Assembly: GCF_900119485.1 (NCBI RefSeq)
Contig: NZ_FPJZ01000008.1
Coordinates: 95,634-108,621 of the forward strand
Direction of reading: 5' to 3'
Length of the DNA: 12,988 nucleotides
Source of the DNA: Thermoactinomyces sp. DSM 45891
GTDB taxonomy: Bacteria > Bacillota > Bacilli > Thermoactinomycetales > Thermoactinomycetaceae
Below the pieces are notes generated by a model, which saw nothing but the letters and a program-made list of their open reading frames with translations, searched no databases and was not told the origin of the DNA. The stretch's first letter is position 1. Each line of letters begins with the position of its first letter. A program made the position numbers and the translations under genes. Of this stretch, positions 1 to 6,648 are shown one piece after another.

Positions 1-72
1 GTGTCTCCTTGAGGCCCTGTGTCTCCTTGAGGTCCCGTGTCTCCTTGAGGTCCCGTGTCTCCTTGAGTCCCC
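1..72 (-). repeat. Four 18-bp tandem repeats coding GDTGPQ in the collagen tract
   Basis: Units begin at 1, 19, 37 and 55 with the plus-strand consensus GTGTCTCCTTGAGGTCCC. The units at 19 and 37 are identical, the first differs at two bases and the fourth is degenerate in its second half. Each unit encodes six residues in frame, so gain or loss of units keeps the reading frame and changes filament length. The array probably continues beyond the left edge. Confidence 0.9.
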
Positions 73-809
73 GTAGCTCCAGTTGACCCCGTTGCTCCCG
101 TACCTCCGATAGCTCCAGTAAAACCGAGGTCTGCAAGGATACCTTGAACGATTTCTCCAATGGGTCCTGATGCTCCAGTGGGAACTTCTAAATTCACGAC
201 GGCAGAACCAGGGGTTACGGTAATTTCTAATGCATTGGATATAAAGTTTATTGTATCACCAAAACCGAGTGGAATACTTCCGCTTGCACCTGAGTTTCCT
301 TGAACTACAAATAAGAAATCACCTGTAACAAAAGTTCCCGTAGGCCCTTGAGGTCCTGTCGGTCCTTGAGGTCCTGTGTCCCCAGTGACTCCAATGGATC
401 CCGCTGGTCCAGGAGGTCCAGAAGGTCCGGTAGCACCCACTGGTCCAGGAGGTCCTCCTGATGGTCCTGTGGCTCCCGTAGCGCCGGCGGCTCCCGTTGG
501 TCCTCTCGTAACATCTGTGTTTAATACATTTTCTAATTTCTCATTCAGTATCCATTCTTTCTTACCAATAACATTAATCGTGTCGCGAACGCTGCTATTG
601 ATCGTAAGTAAGTCGCTAATGGTGGGTTGAAAGGTTGTTGATACGCCAGGGAGAGTGCCTAGAACGTATTGAAGCTTTTCTCCTTCAGCATTAATGATAT
701 GGCTGAGGCCTAGTTCTTCTAACGCAATCGATGATAGTAGCAAATTTACTGCATCTTCTCTAGTAATTTGTATATTAGGTGAAATATTAGGGATATTAGC
801 TTGAGACAT
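1..809 (-). CDS. Collagen-like exosporium/spore-surface protein, 3' end missing
   Basis: Reading the minus strand from the ATG at 809 gives 269 uninterrupted codons to the window edge, with an AAAGGAGA ribosome binding site at 818-825. Residues 1-50 hold a leader of the kind seen in Bacillus/Paenibacillus collagen-like spore proteins (ISPNIQITREDAVNLLLSS, then ALEELGLSHIINAEGEKLQY). Residues 51-102 are a short helical linker. Residues 103-159 are Gly-X-Y repeats rich in GPT, GAT and GPQ. Residues 160-230 form a non-collagen, beta-rich segment, and a second Gly-X-Y tract starts near 232 and ends in GDTGPQ repeats at the edge. By family analogy (BclA-like proteins) it would form trimeric filaments on the spore surface. 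The leader is not the classic BclA targeting motif, so exosporium location is inferred. There is no membrane segment or Sec signal peptide. The C-terminal domain is not visible. Confidence 0.9.
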   Translation of the reverse strand, partial: MSQANIPNISPNIQITREDAVNLLLSSIALEELGLSHIINAEGEKLQYVLGTLPGVSTTFQPTISDLLTINSSVRDTINVIGKKEWILNEKLENVLNTDVTRGPTGAAGATGATGPSGGPPGPVGATGPSGPPGPAGSIGVTGDTGPQGPTGPQGPTGTFVTGDFLFVVQGNSGASGSIPLGFGDTINFISNALEITVTPGSAVVNLEVPTGASGPIGEIVQGILADLGFTGAIGGTGATGSTGATGTQGDTGPQGDTGPQGDTGPQGD

Positions 810-1110
810 AGTTCTTATCTCCTTTCTATCTGGTTCGGGTAAATATGGCATAATATAAAATCCATATTCCACTCTTGACCGCTAGCTATAGACGTTACAT
901 ACTAAAAAATATTCAGACATATTATATGAATCTTTTTGTATTTGTGTGCTGTACGGTAGAATTAGCCTAGTTGCACTATTCAGGAACTATGTGTTTCATA
1001 ATCCATGTACAAATGGAGAAAGATTGGAGAATATGATAAACTAACCATGGCTTCCTGTAAGCCTGTCTATGTTGGATAAGGATTACAGGGTCAAGAAAGA
1101 GGTGTTTGAT
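810..1110. other. Divergent intergenic region between the collagen-like gene and cymR
   Basis: This 301-base gap holds the upstream signals of both divergent genes. For cymR I see no clear SigA promoter: TTGCAC at 971-976 with CATAAT at 997-1002 has a 20-base spacer, and TATGAT at 1032-1037 has no good -35. The cymR leader carries an inverted repeat, CCTGTAA (1054-1060) and TTACAGG (1083-1089), separated by 22 bases. The cymR ribosome binding site GAAAGAGGTG (1095-1104) lies just downstream of it. No other gene is supported here. Confidence 0.6.
920..947 (-). promoter_or_regulatory. Candidate SigK promoter for the collagen-like gene
   Basis: On the minus strand CATATAATA (928 down to 920) matches the SigK -10 pattern CATANNNTA, and an AC dinucleotide at 947-946 lies 17 bases upstream, as in SigK -35 elements. 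Transcription would start near 912 and leave a leader of about 100 bases before the ATG at 809. Late mother-cell expression would suit an exosporium protein. The -10 lies in an 11-base odd palindrome (918-928), so the same pattern reads on the plus strand and could occur by chance in AT-rich DNA. Confidence 0.4.
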
Positions 1111-1530
1111 TTGAAAATTTCTACCAAGGGTCGATATGGCCTGACGATTATGATGGACTTAGCAACACACTATGGGCAAGGTCCCATTCCTTTAAAGAGA
1201 ATTGCAGAGAGACATGATTTATCTGAACATTATCTAGAGCAACTTGTAGCTCCACTGCGAAATGCAGGTTTAGTAAGAAGTATTCGTGGAGCCTACGGGG
1301 GATATAAATTATCGAAAACACCAGAAGAGATTACAGCCGGAGAGGTGATTCGAGTTCTAGAGGGTCCTATTAGCCCTGTAGAGTTTACGGATGAAGACCA
1401 CCCGGCTCGTCGGGATTTATGGAAACGAATTCGCGATGCGATTGCGAGTGAATTAGATTCCACTACGCTTGCACACCTCATTCAGTTTTCAGCTGAGGGA
1501 AATAATGAAAACTTCATGTTTTATATCTAA
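1111..1530 (+). CDS. cymR: Rrf2-family regulator of cysteine metabolism, CymR
   Basis: This encodes a 139-residue Rrf2 winged-helix repressor. It opens with MKISTKGRYGLTIMMDLA, contains LSEHYLEQLV, the recognition region LVRSIRGAYGGYKL and ITAGEVIRVLEGPISPVE, and ends in ENFMFYI, all close to the B. subtilis CymR pattern of about 138 residues. In B. subtilis CymR acts with CysK to repress cysteine and sulfur uptake genes. The Cys residues that carry a cluster in Fe-S Rrf2 proteins such as IscR are absent, which fits CymR. I chose the TTG at 1111 over the in-frame ATG at 1069 because GAAAGAGGTG ends six bases before it and homologues begin there. The desulfurase gene starts 15 bases downstream, so they are probably one operon. 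Confidence 0.9.
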   Translation: MKISTKGRYGLTIMMDLATHYGQGPIPLKRIAERHDLSEHYLEQLVAPLRNAGLVRSIRGAYGGYKLSKTPEEITAGEVIRVLEGPISPVEFTDEDHPARRDLWKRIRDAIASELDSTTLAHLIQFSAEGNNENFMFYI

Positions 1531-1545
1531 AGACAGGTGGACGGT

Positions 1546-2691
1546 ATGTCAATTTATTTAGATCATGCAGCAACAACTCCAATTGATCCAAGAGTAAAAG
1601 AAGCGATGGACCCTTATCTGATAGATGCTTTTGGCAATCCTTCCAGTATTCATACGTATGGGCGTGATGTACGAGCCGCGATTGATGCGGCAAGAGAGAC
1701 GATTGCTCGTTCCATTCATGCAACTGACCCGAGTGAAATTGTGTTTACGAGCGGCGGGACAGAAGCAGATAATATGGCCTTGAGAGGCGTTATGGTAGAG
1801 GCAAGATCGTCTGGCAAAAAACATCTCATTACGAGCCAGATTGAACACCATGCCATCTTAGATACATGCGAATACCTAGAGAAGTTAGGATTTGAAATAA
1901 CGTATGTACCAGTAGATAGCTCTGGGCTTGTACACCTTCAAGATATACAAAATGCGATTCGCCCTGATACCGCCCTTATCTCCATCATGTTTGGAAATAA
2001 TGAAATCGGTACGTTGCAACCCGTTCGTGAAATCGGTGAGCTTGCTCGCGAGAGAGGAATTCTTTTTCATGTGGATGCAGTGCAGGCGCTAGGATTAGAA
2101 GAAATGGATGTAAGCGATTTGCAGGTCGATCTCATGTCGATCTCTGCACATAAAATTTGCGGTCCAAAGGGGATAGGCGCGCTTTATGTTCACAAAAAAG
2201 TGAAAATGATGCCCCAGATGTTTGGTGGATATCAAGAACGCAGAAGGCGGGCTGGTACGGAAAATGTGCCCGGAATTATAGGATTTGCTAAGGCAGTAGC
2301 GTTGCGGATACAGGAAAGAGAGAGATATCGCGAACATTTAAAGCAATTACGAAGAGAGTTGTTTCGTGCTTTAAAAGTGAAACAGATTGATTTTGTGCAA
2401 AATGGACATGGGGAACAATCATTGCTCCATATTGTAAACTTGAGCTTTCCGGGTATCGATTCGGAAACTCTGTTGATGAATCTAGATATTGCGGGAATTG
2501 CTGTATCTAGTGGCTCAGCGTGTACTTCTGGAACCATTCACAAGTCCCATGTGATCGAGGCACTACAGGTGGGAGAGGAGCGGGTGGACTCCGCGATCCG
2601 CTTTAGTTTTGGTCAATCGAATACGATAAAAGAGATTTTGTATGTAGTAGATATACTAAGGGATACGATTCAAAGGCTTTCTAAGACATAG
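1546..2691 (+). CDS. yrvO: Cysteine desulfurase, IscS/NifS type (YrvO-like)
   Basis: This is a PLP-dependent class V aminotransferase-fold enzyme of 381 residues that converts L-cysteine to alanine and passes on the sulfur as a persulfide. The N-terminus reads SIYLDHAATTPIDPRV. The Schiff-base lysine is K203 in SAHKICGPKG, and the persulfide-carrying cysteine is C326 in SSGSACTSG. A FGNPSSIH segment and TSGGTEADN (cofactor phosphate contact) are also visible. I prefer the ATG at 1546, preceded by AGGTGG at 1535-1540, over the in-frame GTG at 1537. In B. subtilis the gene next to cymR is yrvO, whose product supplies sulfur to MnmA for tRNA 2-thiolation. MnmA is not encoded next door here, so the sulfur acceptor cannot be read from context. 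Confidence 0.93.
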   Translation: MSIYLDHAATTPIDPRVKEAMDPYLIDAFGNPSSIHTYGRDVRAAIDAARETIARSIHATDPSEIVFTSGGTEADNMALRGVMVEARSSGKKHLITSQIEHHAILDTCEYLEKLGFEITYVPVDSSGLVHLQDIQNAIRPDTALISIMFGNNEIGTLQPVREIGELARERGILFHVDAVQALGLEEMDVSDLQVDLMSISAHKICGPKGIGALYVHKKVKMMPQMFGGYQERRRRAGTENVPGIIGFAKAVALRIQERERYREHLKQLRRELFRALKVKQIDFVQNGHGEQSLLHIVNLSFPGIDSETLLMNLDIAGIAVSSGSACTSGTIHKSHVIEALQVGEERVDSAIRFSFGQSNTIKEILYVVDILRDTIQRLSKT

Positions 2692-2723
2692 AAGATAACA
2701 GAGGAAAAGGGAGAGATTGGCTG

Positions 2724-3218
2724 TTGACGGCGAGATTTGAAAATGGAATGGCACAATGGGAACATGATGTGGATAATATCCATTGGAAGTCAATTCTTCA
2801 CGAAATCGATGAGGCTCTGGCAGACAATCTAGCGGCGGAAATCGGATTTTCATCATTTGAACGTTTGGAGCAGGCTTCTGAGTTGGTTGCAGGTGAATAC
2901 TATATTTGTCATCTCTCAGATGGGCGCTGGACTTGGTGGAATGTTGAAACGTATGTAACAGAAGACCCGCTTTTCTTTCAATCGAAGACAGAGTTAATCG
3001 GATATATTCAGCAATTTTTACAGCTTGATTCTAATCAATTAAAAAGGTTAGATGGAGGGCTGGATCAAGCGGTCCAAATGAAACGTTGTCTCTATTGTGA
3101 GTATGAGTATGATCCTCAAGACGCTGATCATTGGGACCCTGAGCAAGAGCAATTGTCTTATTGTTCTGCTGCATGTGCGACTTCATCTGTTTTAGAGGAG
3201 ATGAAAGATGGACTGTGA
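2724..3218 (+). CDS. Unrecognised 164-residue protein with a Cys-pair, zinc-site-like C-terminus
   Basis: The TTG start at 2724 has an AAAAGGGAGAG-type ribosome binding site ending about eight bases upstream. I do not recognise the family. Residues 1-55 are acidic and helical. Residues 57-80 are aromatic-rich (GEYYICHLSDGRWTWW), suggesting a small beta unit. Residues 85-115 look helical, and the C-terminus has C122-X2-C125 and C147-X3-C151 with H136 between, a spacing that could bind zinc. There is no signal peptide or membrane segment. It starts 32 bases after the desulfurase and ends two bases before the recD2 ATG, so co-transcription is likely. It occupies the place held by mnmA and a TPR gene in B. 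subtilis. A link to sulfur transfer or RecD2 would be guesswork. Confidence 0.85.
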   Translation: MTARFENGMAQWEHDVDNIHWKSILHEIDEALADNLAAEIGFSSFERLEQASELVAGEYYICHLSDGRWTWWNVETYVTEDPLFFQSKTELIGYIQQFLQLDSNQLKRLDGGLDQAVQMKRCLYCEYEYDPQDADHWDPEQEQLSYCSAACATSSVLEEMKDGL

Positions 3219-3220
3219 AT

Positions 3221-5476
3221 ATGACTGAGCAACAGCTTCCTTCCATGGACTCCTATGTTCGCGGTACATTTGTCCGGGAACTATTTTATAACGAAGAAAA
3301 TAGCTACGGTGTTTTTCTACTGGACGTGATAGAAGCATCATGTGAGGGGAGTCCCAAAACCGTTACGGTTGTTGGGAACTTTTTGCGTCCGCATGAAGGG
3401 GAGGTGTACACCTGTTACGGCGAATGGCGGACTCATGCTCGATTTGGAGAGCAATTTTTTATCGAGCGCTTGGAAAAGGAGTTTCCTCGTTCCAAGGAAG
3501 CCGTTGTGAAGTATTTATCAAGTGACCTCTTCCATGGAATCGGGAAGAAGACAGCGATCCGGATTGTGAAGTATTTAGGTGAGGATGCCTTAAAACGGAT
3601 TTTTACGAATCCAAAAGAGTTAGATCAAGTTGAGGGATTAAATGAGACGCAGAAGACTACGATTATCAAGGGATTAGGAGAAAATCGCATCTTGGAGCAA
3701 GCGTTGGTCTTTCTCTATGAATCAGGGTTTGGTGCGATTATGGCTTTAAAAATCGTGCAGTTGTATAAGCATGAGACTCTTGAAATGATTAAAGAGAACC
3801 CTTACCGCCTGATTGATGATATCGAGGGGATTGGTTTTCGTCGTGCGGATGAGTTAGCGCGAAAACAAGGAATTGCAGAAGATGCCCCTGAGCGGCTTCG
3901 AGCGGCTATTTTGTATCTATTACAAGAAGCTTCCTATTCACACGGACATGTGTACCTCACGAAGGAAGAAGTTTGGGAGCAAGTAAAAGAATTGTTGGGG
4001 AGTAAGACAGAAGAATGGTTTCCTTTAGAAGTTCGGAATGAGTGTTATGCAGATCTATTAGGAAATAAGCGTGTGTTACTAGAGGAAGAACGGGTTTACC
4101 TGCCTACCTTATTTTATGCGGAGTATGGCTTGGCTCTAAAGATGAAGCAGTTGCTCGAGCAGGTGCAGGAAAAGGAATTTGCGGTTCAAGATATGTATCA
4201 GGCACTCGGGGAAGTGGAGGAAGCGTTCGACATTCATTATGCAGATTGCCAAAGGGAAGCGATTATGCAGGCTCTACGTTCTTCTATCATGATTTTGACC
4301 GGTGGCCCTGGCACAGGAAAGACGACTGTTATTAGGGGGATTTGCCATCTGTTTGGCAAGCTTCATGAATGCTCGCTAGATCCTGAGGCCTATAAAGGTA
4401 CAGACAAACCTTATCCGATTCGCTTAGTTGCTCCAACAGGTAGAGCGGCTAAGCGAATGAGTGAAGCGACAGGGCTTCCGGCAATGACGATCCATCGATT
4501 ATTGGGCTGGAAAGGTGAGTTTTTTGAGCATCATGCGGAGAACCCGATCGAAGGTTCTTTGTTGATTGTGGATGAAACTTCTATGCTGGATATATGGTTG
4601 GCGAATCAACTATTTCGTTCTTTACCACCAGGAATGCAGGTGATTCTAGTGGGGGATCGTGATCAACTCCCTTCTGTAGGTCCAGGCAAAGTATTACATC
4701 ATCTTCTGGAAGTAGGACGGATTTCGCGGGTCGAACTGGATGAGATTTTTCGGCAAGCAAGCGATTCTTCGATTATTCAACTTGCTCACCAAGTGCGAAA
4801 AGGCGATACTCCAGAAGATTTGATGGAAAAGAAGCCGGATAGACGCTTTTTCCCTTGTAATCGAGATCAAGCGGTTCAAGTTGTATTACAAACGTACGAG
4901 AATGCGATCCAAAAAGGATACACCTTATTTGACGTGCAAATTTTATGTCCTATCTATAAGGGACCAGCGGGTGTGGATCGGATGAATCAAGAAATTCAGC
5001 AATTAATTAATCCGAAGAGCTCATTAAAAAAAGAAGTCTCGTGGGGAGATACGCTCTTTCGTATGGGAGATAAGGTATTACAAACTTCTAATCATCCCGA
5101 ATTCCCTGTGTATAACGGAGATATGGGCATCGTAACGGGAGTGGAAGAGGAAGCGAGTAGCGATGAGCCTGTTCTGTATGTTTCCTACGAGAAGCTAGAA
5201 GTTCCTTATAAGCGGAGTCAGCTAGGACAGCTTACACTCGGCTATGCTTGTTCCATCCATAAGTCGCAAGGATCAGAGTTTGCCATTGTGATCTTGCCCG
5301 TCCTTCATACATATCGTAGAATGCTCGCTCGAAACCTGATTTATACCGGAATTACTCGCGCTAAATCATACTTGATTGTTTGTGGAGAAAAGGCGGCATT
5401 CTCTTACGGGATTACAAAAGAACACAGCGATGACCGTAATAGTCGACTCAGTGAAATCATTAGTGAAGATTGGTGA
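3221..5476 (+). CDS. recD2: ATP-dependent 5'-3' DNA helicase RecD2
   Basis: This is a 751-residue SF1B helicase of the RecD2 (YrrC) type, which works outside RecBCD and is linked to DNA repair and replication fork integrity in Bacillus. An N-terminal OB-like region is followed by helix-hairpin-helix motifs at 105-112 (HGIGKKTA) and 201-211 (IEGIGFRRADE). Walker A is G361-T369 (GGPGTGKTT) and Walker B is D451-E452 in LLIVDETSMLD. A C-terminal SF1 motif lies at 674-686 (GYACSIHKSQGSE), and motif VI, YTGITRAK at 708-715, has R713 as the likely arginine finger. All key residues are present. The start is the ATG at 3221. An alternative GTG at 3215 overlaps the upstream stop as GTGA. The nearest AGGAG (3196-3200) is far upstream, so translation may be coupled to the preceding gene. 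Confidence 0.95.
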   Translation: MTEQQLPSMDSYVRGTFVRELFYNEENSYGVFLLDVIEASCEGSPKTVTVVGNFLRPHEGEVYTCYGEWRTHARFGEQFFIERLEKEFPRSKEAVVKYLSSDLFHGIGKKTAIRIVKYLGEDALKRIFTNPKELDQVEGLNETQKTTIIKGLGENRILEQALVFLYESGFGAIMALKIVQLYKHETLEMIKENPYRLIDDIEGIGFRRADELARKQGIAEDAPERLRAAILYLLQEASYSHGHVYLTKEEVWEQVKELLGSKTEEWFPLEVRNECYADLLGNKRVLLEEERVYLPTLFYAEYGLALKMKQLLEQVQEKEFAVQDMYQALGEVEEAFDIHYADCQREAIMQALRSSIMILTGGPGTGKTTVIRGICHLFGKLHECSLDPEAYKGTDKPYPIRLVAPTGRAAKRMSEATGLPAMTIHRLLGWKGEFFEHHAENPIEGSLLIVDETSMLDIWLANQLFRSLPPGMQVILVGDRDQLPSVGPGKVLHHLLEVGRISRVELDEIFRQASDSSIIQLAHQVRKGDTPEDLMEKKPDRRFFPCNRDQAVQVVLQTYENAIQKGYTLFDVQILCPIYKGPAGVDRMNQEIQQLINPKSSLKKEVSWGDTLFRMGDKVLQTSNHPEFPVYNGDMGIVTGVEEEASSDEPVLYVSYEKLEVPYKRSQLGQLTLGYACSIHKSQGSEFAIVILPVLHTYRRMLARNLIYTGITRAKSYLIVCGEKAAFSYGITKEHSDDRNSRLSEIISEDW

Positions 5477-5564
5477 ATTGGAAATCACTTCCTTCCCTTT
5501 TGTTGATGGTATTTCTACAGAGTGAAAAACCATACTAAGAACAGCGGGAGGAGGGCTATTCCTT

Positions 5565-6050
5565 TTGCGGAAATCACAAGAGATTCTTGGCGCAACGGTA
5601 ATTCATCAAGAAACAAACAAAGTACTGGGGATTGTCACAGACTTGTTATTTAACAGTGAGCAGGTGTTAGCAGGCTTACTGTTAGAACGAGGAGGCTGGT
5701 TACGCTTCCGAAGATATATTCCGATCGAGTGTATAGTGGAGCTTGGTTTCGAAACGGTAAGGGTACATTGTGAAGAAAAATTCTCGAAACAAGCACCGAT
5801 ACTGGGATGGACGGGAGTCGTAACGGGGATGAATCCGCTTCGTGGACGGCCAATCGAAACGACAGACGGATTGCAACTTGGAGAAGTGATGAATGTCTAT
5901 TTTCTGGAAAATATGGGGACGATAATAGGGTATGAACTTTCTGACGGATGGTGGAATGATTTACTGCATGGACGAAAAAAGGTAATCCCAGACAGGCCGT
6001 ATATCTGGAAGCAGATGAAGGTGCTGGCAACCTGTGCAGATTCGACCTGA
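5565..6050 (+). CDS. PRC-barrel domain protein (YrrD-like)
   Basis: The TTG start at 5565 follows GGGAGGAGGG (5546-5555) and gives a 161-residue soluble protein. Two PRC-barrel-like units are visible. The first is at residues 4-75 (SQEILGATVIHQ, VLGIVTDLLF, VLAGLLLERGGW, IPIECI). The second is at about 83-155 (GVVTGMNPLRGRPIETTDG, LGEVMNVYF, GTIIGYELSDGWWNDLLHGR). PRC barrels are small beta barrels found in RimM and photosynthetic reaction centre H subunits and usually mediate protein contacts. The B. subtilis gene downstream of recD2, yrrD, is of this type, and its function is not established. The 88-base gap after recD2 contains a weak hairpin without a T-run, so read-through from recD2 is possible. 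Confidence 0.85.
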   Translation: MRKSQEILGATVIHQETNKVLGIVTDLLFNSEQVLAGLLLERGGWLRFRRYIPIECIVELGFETVRVHCEEKFSKQAPILGWTGVVTGMNPLRGRPIETTDGLQLGEVMNVYFLENMGTIIGYELSDGWWNDLLHGRKKVIPDRPYIWKQMKVLATCADST

Positions 6051-6075
6051 GGTAGATGATAAGGATGGAAACCCT

Positions 6076-6285
6076 ATGTTACTTCGATGTCCTAATTGCA
6101 ATTCTCACGATCTAGGTCGAGTGGGAACAAATCAACTTTATTGTTGGCACTGCTATATTGAGTTGGTACTCGAAAATGATCGAATTGTACACGTTTATCA
6201 AGTGGAAGAAGACGGTTCCCTTACTTCGTTAAACGATTTGTTTCTTGATGATGATTCATTGCCAGAAAAGCAAAATTTCGCCTAA
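6076..6285 (+). CDS. Small zinc-ribbon protein
   Basis: This encodes a 69-residue protein with two knuckles, CPNC at residues 5-8 and CWHC at 23-26, forming a compact zinc ribbon. An acidic tail follows (VYQVEEDGSLTSLNDLFLDDD). The ATG at 6076 is preferred because AAGGATGG (6061-6068) lies seven bases upstream. An in-frame GTG at 6034 would add 14 residues and overlap the end of the PRC-barrel gene by 17 bases. B. subtilis carries similarly small genes between yrrD and yrrI, but I cannot confirm orthology from the sequence alone. Its role is unknown. A nucleic-acid or protein-binding function is only suggested by the fold. Confidence 0.8.
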   Translation: MLLRCPNCNSHDLGRVGTNQLYCWHCYIELVLENDRIVHVYQVEEDGSLTSLNDLFLDDDSLPEKQNFA

Positions 6286-6315
6286 CTCTAATTTATAGCC
6301 AGAGGAGGGAGAATC

Positions 6316-6546
6316 GTGAATCGTCGCGTAACTTCTATGTTAGTCGGTGGCGTAATTGCTTACGCTGTTTATTACGTATTTCGAACCGGCCGTATGCCGC
6401 GTGCGTTGCATTTTACGATGAATGTCGATTTTGGGTCCCTGCGATCTCGGCTCATGCGTATGATGAAACGAAATATATTTATGGGAATGACATTTTTAAA
6501 GGTCATGATCAAACAATTGATCCGACAACTTCGTGCGGCAAGGTAA
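6316..6546 (+). CDS. Small basic membrane-anchored protein (YrzQ/DUF3918-like)
   Basis: The GTG start at 6316 has AGAGGAGGGA six bases upstream. The 76-residue product opens with MNRRVTSMLVGGVIAYAVYY, a single membrane-spanning or glycine-zipper-like helix at about residues 6-22. A strongly basic, Met/Arg-rich tail follows (SRLMRMMKRN, KQLIRQLRAAR). The opening and position recall the short Bacillus YrzQ-type proteins, which are smaller. The resemblance is from memory and tentative. The gene follows the zinc-ribbon gene by 30 bases and its stop codon lies inside a terminator stem, so it closes the transcription unit. Confidence 0.75.
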   Translation: MNRRVTSMLVGGVIAYAVYYVFRTGRMPRALHFTMNVDFGSLRSRLMRMMKRNIFMGMTFLKVMIKQLIRQLRAAR

Positions 6547-6581
6547 AAACTAGCCTCCTCGATCAAGGGGGCTAGTTTTTC
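6545..6581 (+). terminator. Rho-independent terminator closing the recD2-side operon
   Basis: CTAGCCTCCT (6550-6559) pairs with AGGGGGCTAG (6566-6575) around a CGATCA loop, with one G-T wobble. Flanking A5 and T5 runs extend the stem, and the T-run at 6576-6580 provides the tail. The stop codon of the small basic protein overlaps its left foot. The A-run on the left makes it potentially bidirectional. Confidence 0.88.
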
Positions 6582-6648
6582 TTGTTATAAATTGGTCAAA
6601 TTGACGTATCTTAAGTAGTAAGAGACAAGCAGATGAAGGAGGTGGACG

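Noticed and set aside
1..72. CRISPR-like array
   Set aside because: The repeats are directly adjacent, have no spacers and code for GDTGPQ in frame.
305..514. Minus-strand 69-codon frame
   Set aside because: It is an out-of-phase reading of the collagen repeats. The real frame starts at 809 and runs to the window edge.
376..630. Plus-strand 84-codon Pro/Gly-rich frame
   Set aside because: It is the complement of the Gly-X-Y repeats of the minus-strand collagen-like gene and has no ribosome binding site.
1069..1110. Upstream ATG start for cymR
   Set aside because: It has no ribosome binding site, and CymR homologues begin at MKISTKGRYG, which matches the TTG at 1111.
5506..5533. ATGGT/ACCAT hairpin between recD2 and the PRC-barrel gene as a terminator
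   Set aside because: It has a mismatch in a short stem and no T-run.
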